Source: Gigaspora rosea (Eukaryota; Glomeromycota; Glomeromycetes; Diversisporales; Gigasporaceae). Taken from it: a stretch of 64,000 nucleotides of DNA. Location of the stretch: assembly GCA_003550325.1 (NCBI GenBank), contig QKWP01000366.1:235624-299623 (forward strand), written 5' to 3'. The notes under the pieces were generated by a model. It did no database searches. It worked only from the letters and a program-made list of their open reading frames with translations, and was not told the origin of the DNA. Below, one piece after another: positions 21,605-34,077 of this stretch. Position 1 is the stretch's first letter. Every line of letters begins with the position of its first letter. The translations under genes were made by a program, and so were the position numbers.

Positions 21605-22790
21605 TTACTTAGAGCACAAAGTTAGAATCAATTAGTAAAATTTAGAGAATTATAGCATTTTGTATAATTTTATTAATAAAATTATTAAAAAATTTTATAT
21701 TACTTGAAATTTTACTAATTGATCATAGCTTTTTGCACTAAATAAACTTGTTCAGCATTAATACATACATCAAATCGGCATATTTTATTTTACTTTTCTT
21801 AAAATTTGAAGAAAGGATATTTAATTTGGAAATTTTCATCAAAATTCAAATTAGGTATATTTGCCTCAAATTTTAAAAAAAATTAAAAATAAAATATACT
21901 AAAATAATATATTTTTTTGGTTCTGAACAAGTTTCTTTAGTGCAAGGAGTTATTATCAATTAATAATATTTCAAGTAATATAATATTTTTAATAATTTTA
22001 TTAATAAATTTATTAAAAATATTATATTACTTGAAATTTTACTAATTGATTATAACTTCTTGCACTAAGTAAACTTGTGCAGTACCAATAAATACATCAA
22101 ATCAGTTTATTTTATCTTACTTTTCTTAAAATTTGATAAAAAGATGCTTAATTTTGGAAATTTTTATCAAAAATTCAAAATCAATAATTTTTGCTTTAAA
22201 TTTTAAGAAAAATAAGATAAAATATACAATTTTGATATATTTTTTAGTGCTGAACAATTTTTTTTAGTGCAAGAATATTACCAATCAGTAAAATTTCAAG
22301 TAATATAATATTTTCAATAATTTTATTAATAAATTAATACAAATTTCTATTATTTGCTAAATTTTATTTATTACTTCTAATATTTTGCTCTAAGTAAACA
22401 TGCATAGCACAAAATATATATTATTTTGTTATTTTTTTATCTTTTTTAAAATTTGAGGCAAAGATATTTAATTTTGAATTTTTGATGAAAATTTCTAAAA
22501 TCAAGTATCCTTTTTTTTAAAAATTTAAAAAAAAGTAAGATAAAATATGCCAATTTATATAGTTTTAATACTAAACAAGTTTACTTGGTGCAAGAAGTTA
22601 TGATCAATTAGTAAAATGTCAAGTAAATAGTTTTTTTAATGATTTTATTAATAAAATTATAAAAATACTATTATTCTATAAGCAAACTTGTTTAGCACCA
22701 AAAGATACATTATTTTGGTATATTTTATTTTTTATAAGTTTAAAACAAAAATGCTTAATTTTGAATTTTTGATGAAAATTTTCAAATTTA
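21605..22790. repeat. Alternating-orientation repeat array (TTGCACTAAGTAAACTTG)
   Basis: The block AATTGATNATAACTTCTTGC-ACTAAGTAAACTTG occurs at about 21716, 22041, 22367 and 22675 in plus orientation and at about 21608, 21923, 22251 and 22573 in minus orientation. Strictly alternating copies spaced about 330 bases per pair result. Between them are inverted halves of TATTTTATNTTACTTTTCTT. A further minus copy lies near 24007. No coding content. Confidence 0.75.
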
Positions 22791-22814
22791 AGTATTTTTT
22801 TTAAAGCTATCTAG

Positions 22815-24000
22815 TAAGATGGGGAGCATTTATTAGATTTCAATGTTATTCATTACATTAACGAGAGTACATCTAGCCATATGTGCACTTTTGGTGCCTA
22901 ATTTAAGTAGTCTACTCAAAGGTTTTACACTAGCTGCTATACCTGCAACTTACTATAGTAATTGCCTATTTAAACACTCTAATTAATGCTTTTTTACTAC
23001 TATCACAGATATCTGATATGATATATATATATCAATCTTCAAAATATAGCTTTTCTTCAATATGCTTACCTATCATAGAGCTACTTTATCATTCCAGAAG
23101 AGCTTAACCAATCTACAGTTATATTCCCATTTTATGATTATTACTTAGATTTTTAGTAACTGCTATACTTGTATTATACCAAAACTTGCAATCAAGATTT
23201 ATATCTTTGAACTGCTAGGTTATATTTCTTAGCTTAATAAGGTTTGTTCAAATCTAACACTTTCCTTTTTGATAGTACCCTTAAGATCAGATCTTCTACT
23301 ACCTCCTTATTTGGAACTTCCTAAACAGTTTTCTATTTTTCTTATTTCCTGGATTTGTTAGTATAACTAGTATATCATTACATCTGAAGCTTCTATTCAG
23401 GATGGTGGAACCAGGTTTACAGGTTCTTTCTACCCAATTGATATGAGCCATAGTTACCAAATACAAACCTATTATTTTGAAGCATCACTAGTAGGATTCA
23501 AAACCTTAGCCTGCTACTTGGGGTAACAATATGGCAACTTCTCTATTTTTCCATACCTTTAATTGTCTAGAGTGTAGCAGAGAGCTTTCTGTTTTTACAA
23601 CAATCACTAATAAATTAGTATCACTTAATCTTGTCTGTTTGTGCCTTTAGCGTTTATGATTGGCTGAATATACTGCATGATCTATATTACACTACGATCC
23701 CCCTGTTTTTCAATTTTCAATACAGCAATTGCTATACTTTGTTCCTATTTTTTTTGCATGATACTAGTTTTTTATTTTATGTTTATGTTTTTTTGCAAAC
23801 ATTCTACTTTTAACAGAGTTATAAGTGCTTCTCTACTTCCTTGGTATCATAGAAACCTAATCAATTATATAAATAAAATTATAAATATCTGTTGAAAAAT
23901 TATTAATAGTAGCTCTGGACTTACAATGCTATGCATTTCCTAGTTTAAACATTTTTTTAAATTTAAGAAAATAAGTTAAATATACTAATTTGATATAGTT
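22815..24000. repeat. Dispersed retroelement-like repeat, copy 1
   Basis: 22845-22990 (ACATTAACGAGAGTACA, then ACACTAGCTGCTATACCTGC, then GCCTATTTAAACACTCT) matches 52556-52685. Around 23490-23530 the minus strand has a tRNA-like B-box word (GTTTTGAATCC). The segment is less AT-biased than its surroundings and contains no long frame. It may be the leader or an untranslated part of a non-LTR or SINE-like retroelement. Confidence 0.5.
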
Positions 24001-24402
24001 TTTGGTTTTGAACAAGTTTACTTAGTGCAATAATCAATTTGTAATGTTTTTAATTATCTAAATTTTATTAATTGATCCTTACTTCTTACTTCAATAGAAG
24101 TACAAAAAATTATGTAATTTTTAAAGGAGTAGAGGTTCCCAAATATCATGTTCTATATATATATATATAGTATAAATAGCTAATAATATTAAAGTATTTA
24201 TTATAATAAAGATTATAATATCTGGATTTGAATTTTTCAATAACTATTTATTCAAATAATCTGAAATTTTTACTTTAAATAGATATGATACTATTCTATA
24301 TTATATTAAAATTTTAGCTCAATTGGATTAGTACATCAGCAAAAAAAAATATGCATAAATCTCCATAAGTTTTTACATAAGAGTAAACTTATGAAAAACT
24401 TC
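24001..24402. other. AT-rich linker between repeats
   Basis: Starts with a last copy of the alternating array unit (near 24007). At 24326 it carries ACATCAGCAAAAAAAAAT, a sequence repeated at 31055 and, inverted, near 34197. No gene. Confidence 0.4.
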
Positions 24403-24843
24403 TGATTTAAGTAATTTATAATAGAGTTTATTTTTTTTAAAACTTTAATGCTAATAACATCTGATCTACTAGTCTGTTTTAAATAATTTTACTACCAAAA
24501 TGTTCACCTCTTTGAAATGATTCCAACAAGCTAAAAATTATTAAAATCCAATTACAGGATCGCAAGATAATGTGTTGTCAAATAGTGACGCACCTAGGGG
24601 TGGGGTTGATTGGTTAGACATAGAACTAACCAATCAACCCCGCCTCCTAGGTGCGTCACTATTTGACAGTGCATTATCTTGAGATCCTGTGATTGGATTT
24701 TAATGATTTTGGACTTGTTGAAATCGTCTTAAAGGGACAAACATTTTGGTAGTAAAATCATTTAAAACAGACCAGTAGAACAGAAGTTATTTAGGCTTAA
24801 ACTGTTTAAAAAAATAAGCCCTACTTATAAATTACTTAAATCG
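24403..24843. mobile_element. Fold-back element, about 440 bp, family A
   Basis: Arms of about 215 bases pair around a centre near 24620. The innermost part (AGTGACGCACCTAGG, GGTTGATTGGTTAG) is almost perfect; the outer part (TTTAAGTAATTTATA) diverges. Shared arm blocks CATTAAAATCCAATCACAGG and TTTACTACCAAAATGTT recur in the element at 34356-34794 and partly at 42981-43145. No target duplication is recognisable at the ends. Confidence 0.82.
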
Positions 24844-24919
24844 GCCCATATGCACTTTCGCACTTTGTCACATCTAATTTCATAAAAATACTAGCCCAAC
24901 TCACTTATTTTTCTTATTC
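24844..24919. other. Linker
   Basis: Short sequence between the fold-back element and the T/A-rich repeat; nothing notable. Confidence 0.4.
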
Positions 24920-26361
24920 TGCAGTAGCATTTATTTCCTTTTTTGTTTTAACTACTACTTCTTGCAAAGCACTAAAGAAGTTAGATTTAGTATTTTTGTA
25001 AAGTGCCAGAAAAGTCAGGTTGTTTTCTTGCAAAGTTTCAAAGAAAGTCAGAAATAAATAAAATAAAATTAAAAAAATAAGTAAAAAAAAAACAAACAAA
25101 AAACAAAACTGTAAGCAAACTAAAAAAAGCCCCAAATTCCCATTTTTCTGAAGTAAGAGTTCATGTTCTTGCAAAGTGCCAGAATAAATAAAAAAAATAA
25201 AAATTAAAGAAATAAGTAAAAAGAAGACAACCAAAATGTAAGCAAACTGAATAAAAAAAATGAAAATCCAAATCTTCATTTTTTTTGAAATAGAGTTCAT
25301 GACAGAAATTGCTAAAATCAAGTTGTATATTCTTGCAAAGTTTCAAAAAAGTCTGGTTTTGCTTGCAAAGTGTCGAAAAAGCCTAGATTATTTTTTTTGC
25401 AAAGTGCTAAAATAAAATAAATTAATAAAAGAAAATAAAAAAAAAAACAAAAACAAAAACAAAAGAACAAAAAATATCAAACAAAAAAATAAATAAAGCA
25501 CTAAGGGTGGTGACATATATTATGTAATATAATTTTACTATACTCCCTATCCCTCTCTTTCCTATATAAGAGAAATTTGATTGGCTATTATGAACTTCTA
25601 TATTTAACATAAGATTTTAGGGACCCCCTCCCTCCCTAAAATATAACGCAATATTTGTCACAAATCTTTATTTTTCTAAAGAAGCGTTTTTGAAAATTTA
25701 GAAATTGCTTGGTGAAATTAGTTGTGTGCTTTTGCAAAGTGTCAGAAAGCTGAGTTGGCTTGCGTAAAGTGTTAAAACATTATTGAATTTCTTGCAAAGT
25801 TAGAGTTGGTGTTTTTTGTAGAAATAAAATAAAAAAAAAACTAAAAAATAATGAATAAAAAAAAATTGAAAAAGCAAAACTAATACCTTGGGTCTGAAAG
25901 CATAGCAGTTATGCTCCAAGGTTGCAAATCGCAAGGTTGCTAGTTCAAATCCAAGTGGTGGTGATTTTAAGAAAGCCAGCTAGGCTAAACTAAATTAGGG
26001 AACTGCAACATCACAGGATACAGAGACCCAGGACAATTGACAAACTTAATTCCTAGAATAGGTAGTGATCTACAATCAAAGTCATAGCAACAAGGGCTGT
26101 GCCAAAACCCTGATTTGGAATAACTGAAGTCATGAGACGTAATGTGAAGCCTAAGTTTGGATATTACGAGATACTACATGAACTCGTGTCGCAGCTAGTC
26201 AAGAATTGGCTGCGAAGATTTCTGGCCACTGTAGCGGTCGGTGAGACAGGTCGCTTCTGGCCGTTGTGAAAAGCAAAAAGTCAAGGGTAGTTGGGTTGTA
26301 TTGGTGAAAAATAAATAACAACTATGGTCATCATAAATCACTAAAATAATACTGGCAAGAC

Positions 26362-26447
<86 letters not shown>

Positions 26448-26464
26448 AGGTTAAAAAAAAAAAA

Positions 26465-26497
<33 letters not shown>

Positions 26498-26640
26498 AAA
26501 CTAAAAAAATGAAACCAAACATAAAAAACAAATTGAAAATAAAAAAAAACAATATAAAATTGATAGAAGATCTAAATTATAAACAAAAAAAAATAAACAA
26601 AGATCTAATCTAACAATCATCGAAATATTTCAGAAAAAAG
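24920..26640 (-). repeat. Long A/T-tract repeat (GCACTTTGCAAGAA family), copy A
   Basis: On the minus strand this reads as long T-rich tracts punctuated by GCACTTTGCAAGAACA and CTCTTACTTCAGAAAAATG. It ends near 26640 with CGATGATTGTTAGATTAGAT. The same order of blocks is found on the plus strand at 31400-33345 and 57190-59960. Long Phe/Leu-rich frames across it are tract artefacts. A SINE (25886-26495) has inserted in this copy. Confidence 0.7.
25886..26495 (+). mobile_element. tRNA-derived SINE with very long poly(A) tail
   Basis: The head has an internal RNA polymerase III promoter: box A AGCATAGCAG (25899-25908) and box B AGTTCAAATCC (25942-25952), with spacing typical of a tRNA. A tRNA-unrelated body of about 400 bases follows, of normal base composition (ACAGGATACAGAGACCCAGG, GCGGTCGGTGAGACAGG). 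An A-tail runs from about 26366 to 26495 with only a few interruptions. The long pure tail suggests a recent insertion. No protein is encoded; mobilisation would need a LINE enzyme. Confidence 0.82.
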
Positions 26641-26811
26641 CAAAAATTGGAAAAATACAAAAATTAGAAAATTTAGTATAATATATTTCTTTTTTATTTT
26701 TTTAAATTTTTTTAAGTTTTTTTTTTATATTTTTAGACAATATATATTACATCATATAGCAGATCAAACAGTTTTAATAAATTTTTTATCTTTTTTTTTA
26801 TTAGTAGCTCT
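26641..26811. other. T-rich linker
   Basis: T-tract-rich sequence following the long repeat; no feature. Confidence 0.4.
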
Positions 26812-27130
26812 TTAAGGTATTATGGTGCACTACCAATTATAATGCACTGCCAATATCTTATAAGTTACTAATCAGAATTTTGCGATTTTAGTAATCTCAG
26901 TGAGACGAATTAATTGGTACCAAAATCGTCGAATTCTAATTAGTGTATTACAAGATATTACAATTATAGTAATATTTAAAGTAGATATAGATATTATAGT
27001 AATAAAAATATTGCAGTATACAGCAACTTTTTGTGAACTATCAATCAGAATGATATAACTTTGGCACTATTCAATTTGTCTCATTGAGATGAATCGAATG
27101 GTACCAAAACTGTTTGATTCTGATCAATAG
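26812..27130. repeat. Pair of short hairpins of the GGTACCAAAA family
   Basis: Starts with AAGGTATTATGGTGCAC, an end motif found inverted at 29732-29746. Hairpins at about 26870-26965 and 27045-27130 pair AATCAGAAT... with ATTCTGATT around a GTCTCATTGAGATGAAT loop. The same hairpin recurs near 29615, 44080, 45165 and 62226. Confidence 0.65.
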
Positions 27131-28313
27131 AACTCAATAGATCATGAAAAATAATATGTGTACTATAATTGGTATTTGTGTTATAATTTATCTTTTTTAA
27201 TTTATACATTGTAATTAATAATATCTTATGACTAGTGATTAGAATGCATATGGTTGAATTTATGGAATTGGACCTTTTTAAGGCCCTAAATTTATAAGTA
27301 ACTAATTATCAGCTAGTTATTTTTGACCCCTAAAAAAAATAAATAAAATTTAATTTAAAAGAATTTTATATATAAAATACACATCAAACCAATTGTACCT
27401 TTTGGTAATTGCATGTATAAGAGCAATTACTATAGTCACTATTGTGTTAATTTGTTTAATACTTTGTACTTTTTATTAATTTAGGCTTTTATCTATTATA
27501 GCGATGATTCAAGAACAATTTGAGCAACAATTCATATTGTTAAAATATTATTTATTTGTATCACATAGGGCTTGAACAGTTAGAAAAAAACTGCGTACTG
27601 ATTTTACCAGATCTTGATTATTGCTGCCATCATGAAGCTACTGTTGAAAGGGTCTGCTATATATTGAGAGTTATAAGATAGGTTTAGCTTTTGACAACTA
27701 TATCTTAAATACAGTGAAACCTTTTTAAATGATCTCACAGAAACCAACTTTAATAATGTATATTTAGAGAACAAAAAGTGCATTTATAAGGTTAAATATA
27801 TTTGTACCCAATTTAATTTTTATTGTTTATATATTAAAAGAGATTGAACGATTTATTTATTTATTTTAAAAAGCTACTAAAATAGGAGATGGTAAAATTG
27901 GTGTTATAATCAAAAAAGATATTTATAACTATGGCAACTACTATATGAGGACCTAGACATCTCTTATATAGGTCATAACTGGATTTTGGCCAATTTTGGC
28001 CCAATTTGATAAAAACGATAAAATATATTTGTTTAAATAACTTTTGATCTAGTGATCAGAATTGAATAAACTTTTTTTTTTTGTTAAATGCGCCTTACTA
28101 AGAGCTTTATTTTAAAAAAAAGTTTGTTCAAATTGGTCTACTGGATGCTAAGATAATTGGCAAAAACTGTTTTTTGCTTCTCAAATTTTAGATGTTTTTG
28201 CTAAAAAAAAAAAACAAATATGACCTCTATACTAAATGTCCAGGGTCCTACTATATGAATATCTTCCATATTCCTTTTTAATTTATTTATTTTTTTTTTG
28301 AAATTTAGGCCAA
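27131..28313. other. AT-rich repeats without recognisable genes
   Basis: No gene. ACAGTGAAACCTTTTTAAAT near 27713 resembles a Tigger-type terminal repeat (CAGTGAAACC), but I find no partner end. The rest is diffuse AT-rich sequence. Confidence 0.4.
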
Positions 28314-28315
28314 TA

Positions 28316-28696
28316 TATGGGGCGCAGTCAATTAAAACACGGCTTATGGCTTTTTTTCCATTTTGAGAAAATCACGTTTTAAATTTAGTGTAACAACAAC
28401 AATGATGATCTATTATTAGTAGAACCTGTTTGATCTACATGAATTAGCCAATCATACAAGCTCTTTTCTATGACTATGCAGCAAGGATCAACAAGCTAAT
28501 TTCTAAAATCTATTTTTAGATTGCTTTTAATTACATATGGCATTTAGAAAAATAGGCATCGACAAAAATTTTATTATGCAAATTGATGCTTTAAATGCTA
28601 AATTATATAGTCAAATGCATGCTTTATTTGATAGTATTGTTAACTCATTTTTGCAAAAAATGCCATAAGCCGTGTTTTAATTGACCGCTCCCCATA
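28316..28696. mobile_element. TA-flanked Tc1/mariner-like miniature element
   Basis: TA flanks both ends (28314-28315, 28697-28698). The inverted ends begin TATGGGG and share CAATTAAAACACGGCTTATG over about 35 bases. Interior positions near 28540-28650 hold a short readable frame (MAFRKIGIDKNFIMQID) of unknown origin. The TATGGGG start resembles the neighbour element at 34792. Confidence 0.82.
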
Positions 28697-28698
28697 TA

Positions 28699-29884
28699 AA
28701 ACATACATGTGATATAATTGAAAGATAATAAATTCAGTATAACTTGCATATATACAGTTATCGTTTGATAATAGGAGTTTTAAATATAACATAGATATAT
28801 AATACATTTTAGTTTTTATATAAGTTACTCTAAAAATATTATTAATGAAACAAAAAAAAAACTTCAAGACATAGTTATCGATTGAGTGAAAGTATTGATT
28901 GATGTGACTCCATATAATGACAAATCACTTATGTTTTCAGAAAAAATGACAAAAGTAACCTAAAAAATGAGCTGAATGCTTTGAAAAATGAAAAAGATAT
29001 TTTATATAAACAAATCTCCAAATTAAAAAATGAGAATTCAAAATATCAAGCAGCACATAGAAATTTAACCAACCTTGACTTTTGAATATATAGTGCAAGA
29101 AATCTAAAAACCACAATTACTCCTCATAAAGACAAAATATAAATATTGAAATTTAAATTATTAACACCAATAAATTGTGCATATAAATACTGCAGTACTA
29201 TACCTTATTGAAATTAATAAATTAAAAAAATTATCTACTTGGTGTAATTTTTAATCAAATTATATTTGGAATACAGTTTTTAATTCCACTATTTATAATT
29301 TCACCATTTATATTTTGTTTCTATAAGGAGTAATTGTGGTTTTTAGACTTCTTGCACTGTACGTACATGTACTAAAAGTAACAATAATAAGAGTATAGTA
29401 CTCAAAGTTATGTATTTTGAAAAGTTAGTAATATGTTTGTACATTCTGTCAATTGAATTTGATTAGATCTCAAATATGTCAATTGACAGATGAACCTTAA
29501 TCTGTTTGAATTTGATTGGGTTTCAAATATGGCAATTAACTGATGCACCTGTGATCTGTGTAATATGAATTTTAGAGTGCGTCAAAATAAATAAACAATT
29601 CCACAGATTTGTCTATATGGAACGATTTTGGCACTATTCAATTTGTCTTGATAAAGTAAATCAAATGGTACCAAAATCATTCAATTCTGATTGATATATT
29701 ATATATTAGCTAAAATACTTAACTGCACCATAATACCTATGTCTATCTTAGTAACTTTTTATATACCAAATTTCTATTAGAGTTCAGTTTAAAAAGAAAA
29801 ATTTTATATTTCAGACTTTCTCTATACTGAACAAAATCTCTTGTAATGGCCTGTTTGAATAAAAGAGAGGCTACTATATTCTTA
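28699..29884. other. Region with a decayed coiled-coil-like frame and a hairpin
   Basis: Near 28970-29085 one plus frame reads NELNALKNEKDILYKQISKL, a charged coiled-coil pattern ending in a stop. It is probably a gene or element fossil. A hairpin of the GGTACCAAAA family is at 29615-29700, ending with TGCACCATAATACCT near 29746. Otherwise no gene. Confidence 0.4.
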
Positions 29885-30105
29885 TAGTTCATAAAAAAAT
29901 TGTAAAATTTTTATGTAATTTACAATTTTTTATATACTATAAGAAAATTGTAAATTTGTATAAAAATATTAGTAAATTTATGATTTTTTTATGCACTGTA
30001 AGAAAATTGTAAATTTATGTAATATTTTTATATAAATTTATGATTTTCTTACACACCATAAAAAAATTGTAAATTAACATAAAAATTTTATATAAATTTA
30101 AGCAT
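29885..30105. repeat. Palindromic short tandem array (AAGAAAATTGTAAATTT)
   Basis: Units of about 60 bases made of AAGAAAATTGTAAATTT and its complement alternate four times. The same array recurs at 31085-31350, with single units at 38490-38580. Confidence 0.7.
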
Positions 30106-31048
30106 GGCGAATATTCGATTTGATTGGCTTGAATATCTACAATATAAAAAAATTTTTAAAGTAACATTTATTATAAAAAACTATATCATCAATTGGCAAC
30201 ATGTGGTTCCTACAATAAAAATTTTTTTTAAGCATGTTATAGTATTCTTTAACTTTTAATACGTCTTTAGTAAAAAAAAGATTAGTATAGATCAAAAACT
30301 TCGCTTAGAGAGCAAAATTTTGATAACGAATAAAGTTATTATTATTATTTTTTTTGTTTTACATATTTTCAAAGGCTTTAGTACAAAAATCTAGCATCGT
30401 TTCAATTAAGCTACAATTCTTTATACTAATAAGACTGAATCGCTACAATGCCATGAAATTTATGATGATCTGATCAATAACATTAGTATTTCTAAATATT
30501 TTTTAGAAAACCACCTTTTGTAGCCAACCAGTTTAAAGAGTCAACAGATTCTCTCGAACAATGAATAAAACTGTATAAAGCATAGGTTGTATAAGTATTA
30601 GTAAAGCAACCTTTCTCATTAACCTCTCCAACGTTAATCTGAATGGATATATAGTCTTTTGTAGTATTAGACAGTTGGCCGTGGAGCATTTTCTTAGTGG
30701 ATAAAGATTAAACTGAAAACCTTGTCTGTTCTGCATTTTATTTTAATTAGTTATTTTTTTTTTAATATATAGTAGACAACTGAAAGAAAAATTAGAGAAA
30801 AGATGAAATTATAAATGCCAGAGTAGGTGGGTTATAGTAAATTAAATAAATTTAGCTATCAGCTAGAAGTTCATTTGAATAAGTAAATTTTTTTCTATTG
30901 TAATTTTTTTTTTTTGCTATATTAATTTAACTCTTTTTTATTCATTTGTATAGACCTGTTCTTGAGTGCATTATAGTTGGTACGTTAACTTGATACTTTG
31001 AATATGTGTCGTTCCAAGTAAACTTGTTATTTGTATTAAAATTATTGG
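30106..31048. other. AT-rich region with one minus-strand frame
   Basis: A minus-strand frame at 30492-30689 (MLHGQLSNTTKDYISIQ...) starts with ATG and has mixed composition. It may be a gene fragment but is not recognised. The rest is AT-rich. Confidence 0.35.
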
Positions 31049-31084
31049 TATAATACATCAGCAAAAATATATATGCGTAAACTT

Positions 31085-31350
31085 GCGCAAGTTTTTACTG
31101 TATATAAGAAAATCGTAAACTTATGTAATATTTAGTGTAAAATTGCGTATGTCTTATGATGTGTAAGAAAATTGTAAATTTCTGCAAAAATTTTCCGTAA
31201 ATTTACAATTTTTTTATAGTGTATAAGAAAATCATAAATTTATGTAAATTTTTTACGTAAATTTACAATTTTTTAATAGTACATAAGAAAATTGTAAACT
31301 TACATAAAATTTTTGCATAAATTTACAATTTTCTTACAGTGCATAAAAAA
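31085..31350. repeat. Palindromic short tandem array, second block
   Basis: Repeats of TAAGAAAATCATAAATTT and inverse, as at 29885-30105, directly after the motif ACATCAGCAAAAATATAT at 31055. Together with the inverse motif near 34160-34200 (TATGGAGGTTTACATATATT ... GCTGATGTA) they may mark the two ends of one large, nested element spanning 31.05-34.2 kb. Confidence 0.55.
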
Positions 31351-31399
31351 ATAAAAAACCATTTTACACTAATTTTCGAATTATTTCAAAAATTTTAGG

Positions 31400-33345
31400 A
31401 CTAGGAAACCAAGCTGTCAGTAAATCTGTAGCCTGAATCAATGTTTAACTAATATTTTTGAAATATTTTGATAATTGAGTGTTTTGATCGTAAAAAAAAA
31501 AAAAACAAAGTTCAAAATTTCTTAAACCCATTTGATTTATAAGCTACCATAGATCATAAAAATATATTCCATAAAATGAGCGAAAAAACTTAAAAAAAAA
31601 AGCCGTTTTGCATGATTTTTACCCCCTTTTTTCCTCCCTCTCTTTTTTTTTCTCTTTTTTTTTTTCACTTTTTTTTTTTTTAATATTTCGAATACTTTTG
31701 AAATATTTTAGGACGATCTGTAACCTAGATCATATCAAGAACGCGTTTGACTAATATTTTCGAAATGTTTCGATGATTTTTAATGATTGTATTACAAAAT
31801 CAGATTAGATCTTTGTTTATTTTGTTTTATTTATAATTTAGATCTTATATCAATTTTACATTGTTTCTTCGTTTTCCTTTTGTTTTTTTTTTGGTTTCGT
31901 TTCATTTTTTTTAGTTTCGTTTGTTTTTTTTTAATTTTTTTTTATTTTTTAATTTTTAATTTTTTTTTATTTTATTTCTATAATTTATTACTGGCACTTT
32001 GCAAAAAATCTAACAACTTTTCAGCACTTTGCACAAGCCAACTTAGCCTTTCAACACTTTGCAAAACACACTCCAGCAATTTCTAAATTTCAAGAACACA
32101 AGTTTTTGCAAGTTTTTGCAAAGTTTCGTTTCATTTATTTTTTTGTTTCATGTTTTTTGTTTTTGTTTTTTTTTGTTTTATTTTTATTAATTTATTTTAT
32201 TCTGACACTTTGCAAAAACCTTCGACGATTTCTGAATTGCAAGATCACGAACTCTTACTTCAAGTAAATGGAAATTTGGAGCTTCGTTTATTTTTTTATT
32301 TAGTCTGCTTACATTTTTGTTTTTTGTTTGTTTTCTTTTTTTTTACTTATTTTTTTATTTTTTTTTATTTTATTTATCCCTTCTTTCAAAACTTTGCAAG
32401 AAAACAACTTGACTTTTCTGGCACTTTACAAGAACACTAATTCTAACTTCTTTAGCACTTTGCAAGAAGTCGCAAATATGAGCGAATATAATTGAATATA
32501 AGCGAATATAATTGAATATAAGCGAATATGAGTGTATATAAGCAAATATGATAGTTTATTTTTTTTATTTTTGTTTTTTTTTCATTATTTTTTTTGGTTT
32601 GGTTTTGTTTTTTGTTTGTTTTTTTTTACTAGCACTTTTTAGGAAGTTGCGAATATGAACGAATATAAGCGAATATAATAGTTAACAAAAAAAAAAGAGA
32701 AAAAATAGCTAACTACAGGGTAAGAAAAATAAGCGTATAGAGCTAGTATTATGCAATGAAGTGTGAAAGTAGTTTAAAATATTACTATTTTTTTTTATTT
32801 TCATTTTTTTTTGGTTTTATTTTTTTTGTCATTTTGTTTATTTTAGAAAGTAGCGAATATGAGCGAATATTAGCGAATATAAGTGAATATTATAGTTAAA
32901 ACAAAGAAGAAAAGAAATAATAGCTAACTGCAGGGTGAGAAAAATAAGTGTATAGAGCTAGCATTATATGACGAAGTGCGAAAGAGTTCAAATATTACTA
33001 TTTTTTTGTTTTTGTTTTTTTCATTATTTTTTTGGTTTTATTTTTTTTGTTATTTTTTCATTTTTTTATAAAAATGTATAATAAAATATATAATATTGAT
33101 TAAAAATATATATTAAATTAAAATATAATGTATAATAATAATAATAAATAAATAAATATAAATTTTATATTAAATTGCGAAATCTTGTGAAAATATGCGA
33201 AAACATGCGAAAATATACAAAAATCTGTAAAACGTTTAAAAAATTTGCAAAAAGCATGATTATGTGAATTGATTATTAATTGATCATAATATATCATTGA
33301 TTTACGCCAGTTTTCACCAGTTTTCACAAGTTTTCAATGTTTGTT
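31400..33345 (+). repeat. Long T-tract repeat (GCACTTTGCAAGAA family), copy B
   Basis: Begins with GGACTAGGAAACCAAGCTG, shared with 57372. It continues with T-rich tracts and several GCACTTTGCAAGAA-type words (31995-32465), then GCGAATAT tandem units (32476-32560, 32650-32690, 32845-32900), then the shared GAGCTAGNATTAT / ACGAAGTGCGAAAG block. It ends in GCGAAAATATGCGAAAACAT. No protein is encoded. Confidence 0.7.
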
Positions 33346-33431
33346 GTTCATAATATTTTTGCTATATTTTGAATTTACTATGCCATAAAAGTTTGTAATT
33401 ATTACATCTTTATAATACTCCGAAGTTACTA

Positions 33432-34075
33432 TCCCTTAGATTGTAGTAGAACACAGGCAAATTTGCCTGCGTTTTTGCACTTTTTTAGCTCTGATTTACT
33501 TTTTTAAAATACTAAAATAATTAAATAAAACTTTGTACAATTATATTTGAAAATAAGGATTACTTTTTTGCAAAATTAGTTTTTATATTATAAGAAAATA
33601 AATTATAGTTACATATAAGCTGAAAATAGATAATTTTAAGAAAAAATTTTTTTAAAAAATTTTATTACAATTTTTCTGCGATCTTATTTAGTTTTAGTTT
33701 TAGAACTATAGTTCTTAAGACAATATTGTAGTTTATATAAAGGATGACAACTTTCATTATTGCAACTTTAATGATTTACTTGTAAAAATTAAGACTTGTA
33801 TTAGAAGTAAAGATTTTTTTTATAGACGGGAACATATAAAATTTGAAAAAATCTAAAGAAAAATTTTAATAGTAAAAATGCCAATACAAGAACTTTAAAC
33901 ATTTATTATATTAAAGTTTTCTAATGATTTTAAAAAAATTTTATAACAAAGTTACTAAAACAAAACTTAAAGAATATTTTTTACTTAGAAAAGATATGGC
34001 TAAAATCAATATTTAAAATTTTATTAAAAATTTTAAAATACGCAGGCAAATTTGCCTGTGTTACAATCTAAGGGA
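33432..34075. mobile_element. TA-flanked miniature element with CAGGCAAATTTGCCTG ends
   Basis: TA sits at 33430-33431 and 34076-34077. The inverted ends TCCCTTAGATTGTA and the inner palindrome CAGGCAAATTTGCCTG match at both ends over about 38 bases; the left arm carries 4 extra bases. The 560-bp interior is AT-rich with no frame. Confidence 0.83.
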
Positions 34076-34077
34076 TA

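Noticed and set aside
25886-25960. Functional tRNA gene
   Set aside because: Boxes A and B are good, but the arms do not form a full cloverleaf and a SINE body and A-tail follow.
26195-26467. Phe-rich open frame
   Set aside because: It is the complement of the SINE poly(A) tail.
31787-32440. Phe/Leu-rich frames, also at 24914-25610 and 57454-58551
   Set aside because: They follow T-tracts of a dispersed repeat and are not conserved between its copies.
32476-32560. CRISPR-like or regulatory array of GCGAATATAA units
   Set aside because: Units are contiguous, degenerate tandem repeats without unique spacers, in a eukaryotic genome.
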